In this document: one piece after another, positions 34,414 through 45,623 of the stretch
How positions within the stretch are numbered: the first letter of the stretch is position 1
How the letters are laid out: each line of letters begins with the position of its first letter
Source: Musa acuminata AAA Group
Lineage: Eukaryota > Streptophyta > Magnoliopsida > Zingiberales > Musaceae
Direction of reading: 5' to 3'
Assembly (NCBI RefSeq): GCF_036884655.1
Contig: NC_088335.1
Coordinates: forward strand, 40,916,501 to 40,980,500
DNA: 64,000 bases
The notes under the pieces: model-generated
Database searches by the model: none
Seen by the model: the letters and a program-made list of their open reading frames with translations, nothing else
What the model was told of the DNA's origin: nothing
Position numbers and translations under genes: made by a program

Positions 34414-35248
34414 TGTTAGGATCGAGTCAGCACTAAGAGGGGGGGGGGGGCAATTAGTGTTTACTATAAAAAACATGCCAGTTTTGAAAATCTTCGTTTC
34501 GATAAAAACTTATATCGAAAAGATAAGTTTAACTTCAAAGCTTGTTCGTAAGTATAGTGAAAGCAGTAAGCAAGAAAGGTAGTTTGTAGTAAAGGGAAAT
34601 AGCAAGAATAGAAATGCAAACCAAGTTTTAGAGTGGTTCGATCGTCATGACCTACATCCAATCCCGATTCCTCTTCACTCGAGACCACCGGCTTCCACTT
34701 TCGATCTTCTTTCAATGGGCGAAGATCAACTACCCTTACAACTTGATTCTTCTTTTGATAGGTTTAGGAGAGAACCTTTACACTCCCATTACCTTCTCTC
34801 TTAAACTTCACCAACACTTAGAGCTTAAGAGGAGTTCTCATAAGATTACAATAACGTTTTTCTTTCTTTTTGCTCTCAGTTCTTATGTTTTCTGAGTAGG
34901 GATGAGAGGGGTATTTATAGGCCCCAAATGGATTCAAACTTGGAGCCTAAAAGTGTCTCATCCTCGATTTTCAGGGTACTGGCGGTACCATTACCTATGT
35001 TGGGTGGTACCACTGCCCGCATCATTGACACTGGGCGATACCACCGCCCAGTCTAGTGGTACCATCGCCTGACATAGTCTGGGAGACTATGTCTAGGCAG
35101 TACCATCACTCAGACTGGCGGTACCATCGCTTGACATTGGGCGGTACCACTACTAGTACTAGGCTGTACCACCACTTGCTAGTCTAACACTAGATGGTAC
35201 CACTACCCAGTCTGGTGGTACCACCGCCTGATATATTGACACTAGGCG
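34414..35248 (-). repeat. S3 5' LTR, truncated; left arm of an inverted pair
   Basis: On + starts TGTTAGGATCGAGTC with a run of eleven G, passes the TATA region (about 34911) and enters the GGTACC-centred array. The array then turns into its own reverse complement near 35249. Confidence 0.75.
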
Positions 35249-35460
35249 TGCCTAGATATAGTCTCCAAGATTGTGTCAAGCATTGGTATCGCCAGACTGG
35301 GTAGTGGTACTGCTAGACTGGGCGATGGTAATGCCCAGACATAGTCTCCCAAACTATATCAGATAGTGGTACCGCCAGACTAGGTGATGGTATCACCAGA
35401 TTGAGCAATGGTACCACCCAGTGTCATAGAGTACTAACGATGGTGCAGCCATTCTAGGCG
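34980..35460. repeat. Palindrome-rich GGTACC array at the LTR inversion point
   Basis: Many copies of GGCGGTACCACCGCC-like units, first in one direction and then reversed, with AGTCTGGGAGACTATGTC units between them and their reverse complements after about 35249. Confidence 0.75.
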
Positions 35461-36072
35461 GTGGTACCGCCCAATACAAACGATGGTACGTTAGGACATG
35501 GGAAACCCAGGATGAAATATTTTTTGGCTCCATTTTTAGAGTCATTTAGGATCTATAAATACCCCAGATATATCTGCTTGGCAAAGCACGAAACTGAGTT
35601 GAAAAGGGGGAAAGAACACTTAAGAAAAATTAGAAAATCTCTTAGGATTAAGAGTCTCTTTCTCATAGAGTTAGAAGTCTTTAAGGGAGGAGTGAGGTCT
35701 AAAAGAGAAGTGTAAAGGTTCTCTACTGAGCCTGTGAAAAGGAGAAAGAGTTGTAAGGATAGTTGATCTTTGCTAGTTAAAAGAATATCGGTAGTGGAAG
35801 CAGATGGTCTCGAGTGAAGAAGAATTGAGAGTGGATGTAGGTCACGGCGATCGAACCACTATAAAATTCAGTTTGCATTTCTTTCATGCTTTTCATTTAT
35901 ATTGCAAACTGACTTACTTGCTTACCACTTTCACTATGCTTATGAATGTGCACTCGAAGTCAAGCTTATTTCCGATATCGGCTTTTATCGAACGAGATTT
36001 CTAAATAGACATCATTTTTGCGATAGCACTAATTCAACCCCCCCCCCTCTTAGTGTCGACTTGATTCGAACA
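35249..36072 (+). repeat. SIRE-type LTR arm in opposite orientation
   Basis: The same LTR read on the other strand. It ends with CACTAATTCAACC, a run of C, TCTTAGTGTCGACTTGATT and CGAACA. With 34414-35248 it forms a head-to-head pair with arms of about 0.8 kb and almost no spacer. Confidence 0.75.
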
Positions 36073-37220
36073 ATATATATATCGCATGCAAATATATATA
36101 CATATCTAGTAGGTATACAAGCAATCACACATTATATGAGCAATCACACCAAATAATCATGGACCACATCCTAATGTGATCAGGCCCGAGCCAATGGGCT
36201 TAATCACTCACATTGAGATCTATATGTGCAGTGGTACATCTCCATGCTTGTGATCATTTATATATTCCTCATCGGTTCCGTGGGCATCTCGACATATCTT
36301 CATGCATCACGATCGTCCATATCGATCTTATGTGTCCCATTATCGCTTCCACGCTCTCATTGCACCTCCTTGTGTGATTACAACTTAATCAGAGGTATAC
36401 AGACCTGACAATAAATGAGAAGTAAAATAGATGCACATAAGCCCCAATAATAATAATCACAAGTACACACATCACACGGTCTATGATCTCTATCCACATC
36501 ATACATTACATGTAAATATCATTACGTAGGACTATTAGATAATATTAAATAATAATTAATTAAAAAAATTAATTAATTAATATTTTTTGAAATTAGGGAC
36601 ATGAAGGAAATTTTTTGAATTATGAGGGATATTTTATTTCGAGGGGCAAAATGATCTTTTGCCCAAAAACCTAATTCCCTCCCTAACCTTTGCTTGTTGC
36701 ATCTGCCGCTACCCTACCGGCGATGACCCTTGCTAGTGAGTGCTTCTGCCCACGGGTAACGCTGCCCCGCGGGTGCTATGCCGGCAGGTGGTGATCGCCC
36801 CTATGGATGGTGTTGCCCCCGTGGGTGCTATGTCTGCAAGCGTTGCACCCGCAGGCAGCACGCCCATGGGCGGCGCCCCCCTTATGGGCACTGTGCCCAC
36901 AGGTAGCGCTCGTAGGTGGAGCACCTACGAGCTACAACCCCCGCTGATTGCACGCCTACTACAAGCAGGTCATCGGCTTGCTATTGCAGGCATAGTGCCT
37001 ATGTGCAGCAATAGTTGCTATGCCTACACCAGCGTTGTGTCGCTTGCTTGCGACTGCCGTTGCAAGCAGCTATATGCATGTAGATGGCAGCAAGCTACCA
37101 TATGCGAGGGCAGCAACAGTTGCTACCCTTTCTCGCTATTGTGTCAATGATTTTGATATCAAAAGCTTCTCTAAAACATAACATATGCAGTTCAAAATTA
37201 ATATATTACACAAACAACTT
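36073..37220 (-). other. C2 leader (copia) with GC-rich island
   Basis: Reverse complement of the C1 leader. It includes the AT-repeat (about 36073-36120), the purine-rich stretch at 36200-36420, the AT-rich stretch at 36530-36660 and the GC-rich island (36700-37130). No gene. The rest of C2 (gag-pol) is missing beyond 36072. Confidence 0.75.
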
Positions 37221-37233
37221 GGCTCTGATACCA
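37221..37233 (-). other. C2 primer binding site
   Basis: TGGTATCAGAGCC on minus next to the LTR end, a perfect Met-tRNA fit. Confidence 0.8.
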
Positions 37234-37234
37234 T

Positions 37235-38140
37235 TATAAGAAAATCTAGGGGCGACATCATATGCACAGTGGAAGAATAGAAAACAAAATCCCTAAATTT
37301 CCTAAAGTTCTGTTTATCATTGTGCGAAGATTGATGCGCAAAATTCGTAAACTTGAAAACCACGCGTGAGATAGTTGTGTTACCTAGGGAGATTATATAT
37401 CCTTGAATCCTTGCAGATTTGTAGGAGACGATGAAGGTGGTTAAGCATCCTAGGCCATTATGTCGTAGTTTCATATCCAAACATCTACATGTCATAATGC
37501 CTACCATATGTGTGTGACCCTCTAGGCCTAATATCGAGTTGGTCGTGAATCATACCTATTAGAACTCCTTTTAGCTTAATAAATTATTATCTCTATAATA
37601 ATTCACTCGATTCATCGATTGCGGATGTACTAGGCCGCTAAATCGTAGTCCCTATATGATATAGGGGAATCCAATCCTTTGGACATATCTATCCTTAGTT
37701 ACTATGTATCTATAGTCTCTTATCCATCTAATACCCTAAAGACCATATATCGGGCATGATACACTTAACCTCATGGGGACTGCGGTGTAGTGGCCTATAA
37801 TGCTTGACCTCCTTCATCCTCTCCTATAGAGCTGCAGGGACTCGGGGATATATGATCTCCCTAGGTAGTACAACTATCTCACATGTGGTTTTCAGTTTTG
37901 TAGATTTTGTGCACAGATCTTTGCATGATGACGAACATATCTTTGAAAAATTTATGGATTTTATTTTCTATTCTTCCGTTGTGCATGTGATTTCACCCCT
38001 AGATTTCCCTACAATAATATATGCAACAAACAATATAAAGTGATAAAATATCAAGTAATAATAAAAAGTAAAAAGACTATATGTCAAGTCACATGTGTCA
38101 TCACTCACATGATTGGCTTATAGGGCACCTATGGCTAGCA
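37235..38140 (-). repeat. C2 5' LTR, rearranged
   Basis: Inner end (TATAAGAAAATC, from TGTAGGGAAATC) at 37235 and outer end TGCTAGCCATAGG (minus) at 38140. The middle does not follow the C1 LTR. From about 37774 to 38013 the sequence runs in the opposite direction and ends exactly at CCCTACA, the LTR terminus. Then the minus-strand LTR start resumes at 38014. Confidence 0.75.
37774..38013 (+). repeat. Inverted C-type LTR terminal fragment
   Basis: Matches the end of the C1 LTR on + (GGGGACTG..., then GCTTGACCTCC to CCCTACA) with an internal gap at about 37802. It lies inside the minus-strand C2 LTR. Confidence 0.65.
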
Positions 38141-38938
38141 GTGTAGACACTACGGACTTAGTTGGAACTCTATTCAGAAGGTAGGCTGCGGTCTCTAGGG
38201 CATATCCCTAGAATGAGATGGGTAGGTTAGTGAAGCTCATCATGGACCACACCTTGTCTAACAATGTATGATTCCTCCTTTCAGATATACTATTGAATTA
38301 AGGTATATAGGAGGTGTCTATCGGGATAGAATCTTATGGTCCTTAAGGAACTGGGTGAACTCTGTACTCAAGTACTTACCTCCTCAATTTGATTGAAGAG
38401 TCTTGATACTCTTTTCAGTTTGGTTCTTCACTTCATTCTTATACTCTTTGAATTTCTCAAAGGCCTCGAACTTATGCTTCATCAAGTACACATGTCCATA
38501 CCTTGAGAAATCATCAGTAAAAGTAATAAAGTAGGAGTAACCACTTATGTCATAAGTTGACATGGGTCAACATACATCACTATGTATGAGTTCCAACAGC
38601 TTCGTGTTTCTCTCTCCAGTTCCACTAAAATGAGAGTTGGTTAGTTTTCCACAAAGGCAAGGCTCGCAAGTTGTATGTGACTCATAGTCAAATGGATCTA
38701 GATATCCATCCTTTAGCAACTTTTAAATTCTTTCATCATGGATGTGACCTAGCTTATAATGCCACATGTATGCATTGTTTACCTCATCTCGTTTCCTCTT
38801 GGATACACTTATATTCATGATATATGGAGTAGTTTCTAGCTTAAATAAACTATTATTCCATCACATGCCATTGAGCTAGATGTCCAAGTACATCAGCTCA
38901 CTACTCCTTGCTTTATATGATTTTGTCTTTATATTCTC
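38141..38938 (-). pseudogene. pol: C3 integrase fragment
   Basis: Minus-strand copia integrase of the C1 kind: zinc domain MWHYKLGHIHDERIQKLL and CEPCLCGKL (about 38640-38790), core LELIHSDVC, SGYSYFITFTDDFSRY, EAFEKFKEYKNEVKNQ and LSTEFTQFLKDHKIL. Then eroded text ends at PTKSVVSTP, where the C2 LTR begins (38140). The second catalytic aspartate position reads SNGG-like and is lost. Only this part of C3 is in the window; to the right it abuts G3. Confidence 0.75.
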
Positions 38939-40500
38939 CCCCACTTGACCTCATCGTTGCTGTTGGATTCTAAACTACTTGAACTAAGAGTGATGGCCTT
39001 GCCCTTGTCCGATTTGGGGGGGTGGATTAAAGTTGTTAAGGCATTGAGTGCTTGTTTCTGTGGGCACTCCCTCACCATATGTGGTCTTCCGTATAAGAAG
39101 CATCCGTTAGGTTTTGGGGCATTGCCTTTTGAGCTTGGCCTTTTGTGGGAACTCTTCTTCCTTTATTCACCCCTAGAGTCCTTCCCCTCGAGAATATTTT
39201 GGTGGGCAATTTCCTAAAAATTGTTTCTTTTTCCCTAAGTCCTCCGAGAAAACAAAGTCAGTGAGCCTTTTCGCAGTTGCAGTTGCTCCAATCACATCAA
39301 TAATATTCCTTCAATGTAGTTCTTATTGTGCCCATGACTTCAGGCCATTGAGGAAGCTAAACAACTTATCCTTTTCGGACATGTCCTCTATATCTAATAT
39401 CAATATGAAAAATTATTTTACGTATTCCCAAATGAAAGTAGTTTGGTGGAGTTGTCTCAACTTCCTCCTTGTGACGAACTCTGTGTTCTCGAGTAGGAAC
39501 TGAGTTCTCAACTCTCGCATTAATTTCTCCCATGTGTACACTCAACACCAACCTTGTTAGATCTCCTCCCAATGGATTCACCATTAAAGTTTTGCATCCC
39601 CATTTAAAATATATGGTTGCTATTGAAACTTTGGTACCTTCAAAATTAGGTATTGTAGCTCGAAAGTACTATTTCATGTCAAACAAGAAATTCTTGAGCT
39701 CCTTTGCCTCCCTAGTACCTCTATAGCAATGAGGCTCAAGTGCCTTCAAGTTTTGTGGTGGTGCAACACAAGTGTTGCTTCGTCCCGTATTTAGTGCCCT
39801 TGTGATCGCTATCACTTTGGAAGTGAGTTCCGCCATGACTTCGTGTAGATGTTGCATGGAGTCTTTAGTGTCTTTTATTACCCGATCGACTAGAGACTTG
39901 ACCTTATTGATTTGAGATTCTATTTCTTTTTGCGAGCTCTCTACCCTAAGAAGCCTTCTTTGGCCTTAGTAGAGTTCCTCCAAGCTTGCTTTAAGAATAT
40001 CCAATTGGGTTTTCACCGTTATGAGTCTCTCATTGTGGCTCTTTTTCCCGGTTAGCACTCTATATTGTGCCTCTTTCACTTGCGGAGAGTAACCAACTTC
40101 TCGCTCATCATGTTTGCTGCCACGCTCCTCTAGAATGACTCTAATAGCATGAGAGCAAGTTTACACTTGTAGCCCATCTGCGGCTGCTTAAGGCAATGGT
40201 CCAGCTTGCCCCGTCTTGCTCAATTTGCCACGATGCTTTACTATAGTGAGATTACAAAGTTTCTTCACCGCTTGCTTGAATTATTATGGCGTGAGGCACC
40301 CTTGCGGCAAAGTCATGAACTTAGCTGGAGATACCTAAGTTTTGAAGCACCCTTATGCCAACTCCTCAAACTTAGCTGGGATTGCCTAAGTCATGAGGCA
40401 CATTTGCGACATATGCATCCACAAAAAGTTAGCCTAGTTGCAACCCGTATAGGTCCTGAAGGACCTGTAAAATAAAAAGTTGATTAGTTTAAAAATGAGC
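38939..40500 (-). pseudogene. gag: G3 chromovirus gag remnant
   Basis: A gypsy gag different from G2. From 39857: MAELTSKVIAITRALNTG, then LKALEPHCYRGTREAKELKNFLFDMK and YFRA (about 39655), typical of a chromovirus capsid start. A long decayed middle follows, and a single zinc knuckle CFLYGRPHMVREC near 39060-39110, with one cysteine replaced by tyrosine, then ALNALTTLIHPP. Several stops and frame shifts separate these pieces. Protease and later domains are absent; C3 begins instead. Confidence 0.7.
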
Positions 40501-40754
40501 GATGGTTAAGTCTCGATGTCTCACGAAGAGGGAAGCTTTTCAAGTAATTCAGCAAGCACCTTGAGTGTAAGAGAGAGAAGAGAGGAAGGAGAAAATAAGG
40601 ATTTTAGAAGGTTGAATGAACAATTGTAAATTTGTAAACAACTACTCACCGGGTGTCGGGCGTGAAGATAAGTTTCTGTCAAGTTAACATGCAAACTTAT
40701 GAAGATTGTTCAACGCCTGACACTACCCCGAAGCCCTATTACCCCGATACCACT
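40501..40754 (-). other. G3 leader and primer site
   Basis: Non-coding. TGGTATCGGGGT (40742-40753 on minus) next to the LTR resembles a weak Met-tRNA primer site. Confidence 0.5.
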
Positions 40755-41284
40755 TGAGGGGTTCTAAGGTGCTGAGATGGCTAACGTTTTATATGAGATT
40801 ACGGTCTATAGAAAATAGGCTATGACACGTGAAAACAATGGGGAAGTTTGGCTTAATGCAGTGAGCGATCGCACTATAGCGCTGTGAACTATCGTTGCTT
40901 ATATTTTTCAAGCCAAAACATATAAACTAAGGCAAAACATACTACCATGTATCTATTCAAGCATGCAAAAGTGATGAATGGTTCATTTAAAGAATTTATT
41001 GCGGGTGCGTGATGACTATTCGTGACAAGACACCATCGTATCAATCCATGGTGGACTTCATGCCACCGCTGCTAACTATTGCCAACAACTACCACATGCA
41101 CTACTCACAGTAGAAGCCACCCTCCTCCAAGAAGCACCTTCATTCCATTGAGTTGCCTAAATCTATGAATATGAGAGCTTCTATACTCAAAGTTGGAGCA
41201 CTTCTAGCAATCGGCTTCACTAAAAACAGCAAAAACATTTTATGCTGCATCGTGATACAAACACTTGGCTTCATCTCTTGCTTA
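40755..41284 (-). repeat. G3 5' LTR (probable)
   Basis: On + begins TGAGGGGTTC after the primer site and extends to the C4 LTR at 41285. The outer boundary is uncertain; it may stop at about 41270 (CAAACA). No second copy in the window. Confidence 0.5.
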
Positions 41285-41758
41285 TGCTAGTCATAGGTGC
41301 CCTACAAGCTAATCACATGAGTGATGGCATGCGTGACATGATACACAGTCTTTTTATTTATTATTATTATTATAATATTTTCTCACATTATATTGCTTGT
41401 TACATACATATATTGTGATGTCCGTAGATCCGTGCAATGGGAATCGAATCGTGATAATGTCACGATAAAGAGATCGATTCACCTTTAAACAAAGACCTTA
41501 AATAATCCCAATCATAGGTTGCTCGAGAGAGATATCGAGATAACCAGATAGACTAGTGTACTGTATATATATTCATATGATGGAGGTGACTGATCTCATA
41601 ACTGCTCAGTGGGGACATTAGGGATATAATGTAGGTGCTCATTAGAGAATGAGTTCACTGATTAATTCACTCATGGAATGTTGGATGATTGATGATACCT
41701 CATTGTCAGATAGCGATTCCATCATCCTAGTGGTGTACTTGGTCCATAGACTTGAGAC
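41285..41758 (+). repeat. C4 LTR, first part
   Basis: Starts TGCTAGTCATAGGTG and follows the C1 LTR for 474 bp to CTTGAGAC, where S4 is inserted. It resumes at 57895. Confidence 0.85.
41754..41758. other. S4 target-site repeat, left copy
   Basis: GAGAC before the S4 LTR, matched exactly at 57895-57899. Confidence 0.9.
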
Positions 41759-42539
41759 TGTTAGGATCAAGAGCACTAAGATGGGGGGGGGGGGTGAATT
41801 AGTGCAACGGAAAACCTTCTACGATTAAAAAAAAAAAATTACGTAAATCACTTTAACTTTTGATTAAGCGAGATGTAGCAAAGATATAAATGCAGTTTGC
41901 AGTTATGGTTCAAATCAGATAGTAGGCGCAAACTAAAATATGATATTCGTACAAAAAAACTGATTTACGTCTAAATGTTGATTCGTAAATCACTTGATTA
42001 AGCGAGATGCAGTTAAAGCAAGGATATAAAGACAGTTTGCAGTTATGATAGAAATCAAAACGTAAATACAAACTGAAATATGATGATCGTACGATAAAAC
42101 TGATTTACGTCTAAACGCCGATTCGGAAAGTGCAAAGCTTGAAACCCAATCGTATATGCGCAGAAAGCAGTAAGCTTTTAAGGAGGTTTGCAGTAAGGAT
42201 AATATGCTCAAAGTAAATGCAAACCGAGATTTAGAGTGGTTCGGTCAATCTTGACCTACATCCACTTTTGGCTTCCTCCACCGACGAGGTCACCAACGTC
42301 CACTAGAGGCCTTCCTTCAATAGGTAAAGGCTAACCACCCTTTTATAGTTTCACTCCTTTTGACGGGCTTAGGAGACAACCCTTACAGAATTTTCTCTCC
42401 TCTCTTTAAAGGTCAGAACTTGGAAGAAAAGAGCGAGAAGAACTTTTGGCTTTTACAATAATTTTGAGCTCTAAAAATCATAGAATAAAATCAGGATTTC
42501 GGTGTGTTTGAGTGTCCTTTCAGTGCTGAAAGGGTGGGG

Positions 42540-42548
42540 TATTTATAG
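42540..42548 (-). promoter_or_regulatory. TATA box of the S4 3' LTR
   Basis: CTATAAATA on minus inside GGGGCCTATAAATACCCC. The same block occurs in the 5' LTR (56975-56983) and in S5 (59387-59395), about 60 bp downstream of the GC-rich array in the direction of transcription. Confidence 0.65.
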
Positions 42549-42599
42549 GCCCCAACCCAGTTTGAATTTGGAGCTCAAAACTATCAATTCTCGGAATTT

Positions 42600-42880
42600 C
42601 GGGATCTGGCGGTTGCACCACCTGACTGAGGCGGTTGCACCGCCTGGCAGAGCTCGAAGACTGAGCCTCTGGGCGGTGCCACCTCCTGTCAGGGGCGATT
42701 GCACCTCCTGCCAGAACTCGAAGACCGAGCTCAGGCGATGCCACCGCCTGACTGAGGCGGTTGCACCTCCTGCTAGAGCTCGAAGACCGAGCTCAAGCGG
42801 TGTCACCTCCTGTTAGGGGCGGTTGCACCACCCAGTCTCGCTCGAAGACTGAGCCCAGGCGGTGCCACCGCCTGGTAGAA
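42600..42880. repeat. GC-rich palindrome array upstream of the S4 TATA box
   Basis: Tandem units of about 60 bp combining GGCGGTTGCACC, GAGCTCGAAGACCGAGCTC and GGCGGTGCCACCGCC. The last two are near-palindromes. Matching arrays: 57035-57380, 59450-60045, and a GGTACC-centred form in S1 and S3. Confidence 0.8.
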
Positions 42881-43397
42881 ATCAGGGTCCGAATGGGTTG
42901 ATCCATTCGGCCCAATTTGGGTTTTTTAGGGGCCCAATTGCCCTAAGATTAAGTTAATGGGATCACCTCCCATTTCCAACTTAATCATTATGCTAACTAC
43001 AATATTTCCTAAGATATTTACTGCAACTTGCTCCGGTGCGTCAATCGCTTCTTCCGGCGAGCTTTCGGTGAACTTCCATCGATCATCCGATGAACCCTCG
43101 GTGATGCTCCTACGGACTTCCGGCAAACTCCTGGACTTGTGACGATCCACTTGGTGAGTTCCGACGAGCTTCTTTGGCAAGCTCATGGACTTCTCGGATT
43201 TGTTCCCGCAGAACCTCCGACGACTGTCCGAACTTCCGTCGAACTCTCGAACTCCCAACGTGATCATTGTCTTAACTCCGGTGCAACTCCTACTGCATAT
43301 CTTACTTTCATTGTAGTTAATCCTGCACACTTATCTCAACATATAGATTAGATAACAAATAACAATTGACTTCGTCATCAAAATCCGAGATTCAACA

Positions 43398-43914
43398 ATC
43401 TCCCCCTTTTTGATGATAACAATCAATTGATAATGGAGTTAACCTTAACTCCCCCTATTTATATGCCATACTTGAGATAAGTCATTCTTGAATTCAAAAC
43501 CTTTGAATTCAAGAGACATATTGATAAGTTAAAATCATTTAAACTTATCAATACTCCCATCATGATTCCCATCATGATGTATCTCTCTGAAGATGATGTC
43601 AAGGCTTGACATTCATTTTCAAATTTTACATTACAAGTTTGAATGATGGTAATAGTAACAATTCATCATATTGTAAGATATCAACATGTAAAACTATGAA
43701 GTAAGATTTTTTGTTTGATATCTTGACATGATACAGACAAGGCATAATGCAAATTATAGCAATCATAGCATAGCAATTCATATATCTCTTGGTGATGCAA
43801 GCATGGCATTAATACTCATATATTTCTCCCCCTTTGTCATCAACAAAAAGTATGGTAATTGTGATACCAGGAGAACAATATAAGCGAATTTTGAGCATAT
43901 GTGTGATGCCTTTA
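43398..43914 (-). other. S4 3' non-coding region, LTR side
   Basis: Begins with the polypurine tract (ATCTCCCCCTTTTTGATGAT on +), and a second motif CTCCCCCTTTGTCATCAAC is near 43826. AT-rich, no gene. Ends at CTTTA (43910-43914), the gypsy target site. Confidence 0.8.
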
Positions 43915-44299
43915 TGTTAGGACTCCAGCTAGGAGAGTCCTAATTGAGAGGGACATTCTGTTAGGACTCTAGCTATGAGAGTCCTAATTGAGAGGGACAT
44001 TCATGTAGGAGGTTGTTTCTTAGAGAAAAATAAGGAGTTGTAAAGGAATAGGAGTCTTGAGTAGGAGTCCTATTAGGAGTTGGTTAGAAGTAGGAGTCTT
44101 GAGTAGGAGTCCTATTAGGAGTTAGGGTTTAGAAGCCCTATAAATAGTCATGTATTCCTCCTCTTTTTATAAGCAATAGATGACTCTTTTCTGCAGCCTT
44201 TGAGCAGCAACTTGGAGGGAGAAACCCCTATAGAGTTCTAAGGAGGTCGATCCCCTAAAGAGATCAACCCCAAGTTTAGAATCTGCAAGGGTTCTAACA
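43915..44299 (+). repeat. Solo LTR of the G2/G4 family
   Basis: 385 bp from TGTTAGGACTC to GTTCTAACA, with CTTTA on both sides (43910-43914 and 44300-44304). TATA box at 44139-44147. Two copies of the edge repeat. Nothing internal remains between its flanks. Confidence 0.9.
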
Positions 44300-45310
44300 C
44301 TTTACTAGGTTTATGTCATTTTCAATAGTGAGTCAATTATGCAACCATGACATGGAGATATCAATTCTGTTTTTACCCCACATCTCCACCATCTATTTGT
44401 GAGTTTACTTTAAATGAAGTTAAAATTGATGAGAGAATAAATCTTGCTTCATTTTCACAAGGATCAAGATATGTATTAGAAACGAATCCTTGTTAGTAAA
44501 AACACTATCATTCATATAATCAGGAATCATTTTATTAATTCCATTTCTTTAAAGAATATTCTTCACATAGGTGTATGAGAGATGTATTTCATATGTCAAC
44601 AATGATGAGAATTAAACTCGTTATGACATATGCTTTATTAAGTCCGAAAGAGGATAATGTATCGAGAAACTCTGATTTTTAAGAGAATCCGAAAATGAAA
44701 TTAAGACTTTCATGCATTCGGACGAGACTGTGCTATTGATTTTCATGAAGACAAAACATGCTTATCATCATGGAAATTTTTATATTCATACACATAATTT
44801 CTAACATGTAATTGTGTAAAATCATCATAGCAATTAAGTGAAATTGATCAATCAATCAATAAAGTCCGAAAAATAATTTCAACAAGTTTATGTATTCAGA
44901 CACATCAATATTCCTAATTCTCTTCTTATGAAATCAAATTGTTCTTCACTTAGAGGTTTTATAAAAATATCAGCTAGTTGATGTTTAGTGTCAATGAACT
45001 CTATGATTACATCATGATTAGTAACATGATCTCGTATAAAGTGATGTCTAATATCAATATATTTTGTTCTTGAGTGTTGTATAGGATTCTTTGTTAAACA
45101 TATTGCACTTGTGTTATCACATTTAATGAGATTATTTTTAAGATGAACTTTATAATCTTCTAAGGTGTTTTTCATCCATACAACTTGTGCACAGCATGCA
45201 CTTGCTGTAATATATTCAGCTTCGGTTGTTGATAGTGCAACCGAATTTTGTTTCTTAGATGACCAGGAAACAAGGGCATGTCCTGAAAATTGACATGTTC
45301 CTGATGTGCT
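44300..45310 (-). repeat. Duplicated 1011-bp S4 segment, first copy
   Basis: Same length and nearly the same sequence as 50885-51895. It contains the S4 3' non-coding region and the C-terminal half of RNase H (frame 45175-44888, LIKCDNTSAICL to RRELGILM), stopping abruptly at GATGTGCT inside RNase H. Confidence 0.9.
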
Positions 45311-45609
45311 AGGGTTAGGAGGTTATTTCTTAGAGAAGAATAAGGAGTTGTAAAGGAATAGGAGTCTTGAGTAGGAGTCCTATTAGGAGTTGGTTAGAAG
45401 TAGGAGTCTTGAGTAGGAGTACTATTAGGAGTTAGGGTTTAGAAGCCCTATAAATAGTCATGTATTCCTCCTCTTTTTAAAAGCAATAAATGACTCTTTT
45501 CTGCAGCCTTTGTGCAGCAACTTAGAGGGAGGAACCCCTATAGAGTTCTAAGGAGGCCGATCCCCTAAAGAGATCAACCCCAAGTTTAGAATCTGCAAGG
45601 GTTCTAACA
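45311..45609 (+). repeat. G4 5' LTR, truncated
   Basis: LTR match begins at TAGGAGGTT (45316) and ends GTTCTAACA. TATA box 45449-45457. Confidence 0.85.
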
Positions 45610-45611
45610 CC

Positions 45612-45623
45612 TGGTATCAGAGC
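45612..45623 (+). other. G4 primer binding site
   Basis: TGGTATCAGAGC two bases after the LTR, a perfect Met-tRNA fit. Confidence 0.85.

Larger units (their letters stand above)
29897..35248 (-). mobile_element. S3: SIRE-type element without pol
   Basis: 3' LTR (29897-31190), polypurine tract, AT-rich interior, a decayed gag (33386-34330), primer site (34400-34411) and a truncated 5' LTR (34414-35248). No protease, integrase, RT or RNase H remains between gag and 3' LTR. The outer end of the 5' LTR is replaced by an inverted LTR arm. Confidence 0.75.
41759..43397 (-). repeat. S4 3' LTR (1639 bp)
   Basis: On + from TGTTAGGATCAAGAGC (run of eleven G) to ATTCAACA. Palindromic GC-rich array at 42600-42880, TATA box 42540-42548. 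Confidence 0.9.

Noticed and set aside
42926..43330. Frames reading VREFDGSSD... on minus (also 8524, 24658, 57576, 60090)
   Set aside because: They recur in every S LTR near its start and change frame and length from copy to copy. They are LTR U3 sequence.
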